A stretch of 64,000 bases of DNA from Arthrobacter sp. C9C5. GTDB taxonomy: Bacteria; Actinomycetota; Actinomycetes; Actinomycetales; Micrococcaceae. The notes under the pieces are model-generated. The model was not told the DNA's origin. It was given only the letters and a program-made list of their open reading frames with translations, and did no database searches. Numbering within the stretch: position 1 is the stretch's first letter; each line of letters starts with the position of its first letter. This document shows positions 63,459 to 64,000 of the stretch, piece after piece. The position numbers and the translations under genes are program-made. The stretch covers positions 62,001-126,000 of the forward strand of contig NZ_JABFMX010000008.1 of the NCBI RefSeq assembly GCF_013359735.1. The letters are read 5' to 3'.

Positions 63459-63484
63459 TGACAAAGTTGTCAAACGTGTGACAA
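63459..63484. promoter_or_regulatory. three TGACAA/TTGTCA half-sites upstream of the AhpD-like gene
   Basis: TGACAA (63459-63464), TTGTCA (63467-63472) and TGACAA (63479-63484) form two overlapping inverted repeats with 2- and 6-bp spacers. They lie about 50-70 bp before the AhpD-like start on the opposite strand, where a repressor or activator would bind. The regulator is not identified. Confidence 0.5.
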
Positions 63485-63560
63485 GCTTTACTCGTAGCCA
63501 TTATTCGATCCGGTGGTCGGTTCCTTGGGGGAGCCGACCGCCGGATCGCTTCTTTTTGCG

Positions 63561-63828
63561 GGACATGCCCACTGCTGGACCCGGGAAGGACATGCCCAGT
63601 CCTGCGCTCGAGGAGTGGGCATATGCGGAATATGTCCATCGGCCACGGGCAGGGACGGGCATGTCCATTGCGCAGCGTGGGGACCGTGGGCGGACATGCC
63701 CAGTCCTGCATTCGAGGAGTGGGCATATGCGGATTATGTCCATCGGCCGGGGCCGGGGACGGACATGTCCAGCCGCGGCGATCGAAGACGGACATGTCCG
63801 ACGGGCGGGGTCAGCCCAGGGCATGTCC
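63561..63828. repeat. array of GGACATGTCC-like palindromes with a repeated 57-bp hairpin unit
   Basis: About eleven copies of RGRCATGYCC-type decamers occupy 268 bp between the AhpD-like gene and the glycerate kinase. Full matches are at 63561, 63588, 63657, 63692, 63761, 63790 and 63819; relaxed forms (GGGCATATGC, GGAATATGTCC or GGATTATGTCC) are at 63617, 63627, 63721 and 63731. Copies at 63761 and 63790 are perfect GGACATGTCC palindromes. A 57-bp unit (63588-63644 and 63692-63748) recurs with a 104-bp period and differs at three positions. The unit folds as a hairpin with a 12-bp stem and a 7-base loop, and two of the three differences fall in that loop. No open frame here looks like a real gene. 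Confidence 0.85.
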
Positions 63829-64000
63829 CGTGATGCGGGCCAGCCGCGACCCCGCCGCCACCAGGGCTTCCACATCGCTCGCCACGATCACGCCGGCAAA
63901 GTTGTCTGCATAGTCGCCCAGGTCCTCATGGACGGAGCCGACGACGGCGTACACCGGCGTCGTGCCGCTCCGGGCCAGGATGGCGGCGATGATCTTGCCC
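63811..64000 (-). CDS. glycerate kinase, C-terminal part (runs off the window)
   Basis: The last 62 codons of a gene whose start lies beyond the window. The tail reads with TPVYAVVGSVHEDLGDYADN, then AGVIVASDVEALVAAGSRLA, ending TGHALG. The pattern of a strand-glycine turn followed by a xxVIVASDVEAL helix fits type-1 glycerate 2-kinases (GlxK), where this is the end of the protein. The last palindrome of the array (63819-63828) lies inside these codons. Identification is from this fragment alone. Confidence 0.6.
   Translation of the reverse strand, partial: GKIIAAILARSGTTPVYAVVGSVHEDLGDYADNFAGVIVASDVEALVAAGSRLARITGHALG

Noticed and set aside
63561..63828. CRISPR array
   Set aside because: Repeats are palindromic decamers with unequal spacing and the 57-bp unit occurs only twice; there are no cas genes.
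63501..63875. Open frames on both strands through the palindrome array with repeated peptides
   Set aside because: The peptides simply translate the repeated DNA, no ribosome site is present, and the frames overlap the glycerate kinase end.

Overview
The window is about 64 kb of high-GC chromosomal DNA from an actinobacterium, most likely Micrococcaceae (Arthrobacter or Pseudarthrobacter type). The reasons are the strong G/C third-position bias, the frequent GTG and TTG starts, a dnaK-grpE-dnaJ-hspR operon under HspR-type inverted repeats, a CoA-dependent phenylpropanoid (phd-like) cluster of the kind known in Corynebacterium glutamicum, and many MHS and MFS transporters. No rRNA, tRNA, CRISPR array, insertion sequence or prophage was recognised. 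Both window edges cut genes: a cardiolipin synthase at the left and a probable glycerate kinase at the right.

Layout. 1-5.3 kb: cardiolipin synthase, a P-loop kinase/PabB fusion overlapping a low-molecular-weight protein tyrosine phosphatase, and a membrane-anchored trypsin-like protease. 5.4-12.6 kb: a MarR regulator divergent from a six-gene catabolic run (SDR, amidohydrolase, acyl-CoA dehydrogenase, MaoC hydratase, MHS transporter, acyl-CoA ligase), read here as a phd-type phenylpropanoid side-chain pathway. 12.6-19.7 kb: LysE exporter, RibD-like reductase, methyltransferase, a MarR/MMPL divergent pair, and a TetR/NAD-binding protein divergent pair with two clear palindromic operators. 19.8-25.3 kb: an unrecognised small repeat protein, the heat-shock operon, and a small membrane protein. 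25.4-35.5 kb: a secreted glycoside-hydrolase-like FG-GAP protein, a SWIM/SNF2 helicase, a DMP19-type protein, a lipoprotein divergent from an ECF sigma/anti-sigma pair with twin matching promoters, a DUF1206 membrane protein and TrmB. 35.6-47.2 kb: MFS/MHS transporters, an M20 amidohydrolase with an Lrp-type regulator, a DEAD-box RNA helicase behind a long leader, an MBL hydrolase, an aldo/keto reductase and a paired SMR transporter. 47.3-53.7 kb: a soluble Cache-domain protein and FCD-GntR regulator divergent from a PotABCD-type ABC operon, with HutD convergent to it. 53.8-64 kb: trpF, YceI, YccF, SRPBCC, a DUF4031-HD protein, an FAD oxidoreductase, a molybdate operon with its own HTH-Mop regulator, a PRISE-type reductase, an AhpD/CMD protein and a dense array of GGACATGTCC-like palindromes.

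The genes look like ordinary core and niche-metabolism functions. The least explained parts are the 63.56-63.83 kb palindrome array with a repeated hairpin, the EGDYG repeat protein, the nested inverted repeats between grpE and dnaJ, and the leader of the DEAD-box helicase. Several regulator/operator pairings (TetR, two MarR, GntR, ECF sigma) can be proposed directly from the sequence.
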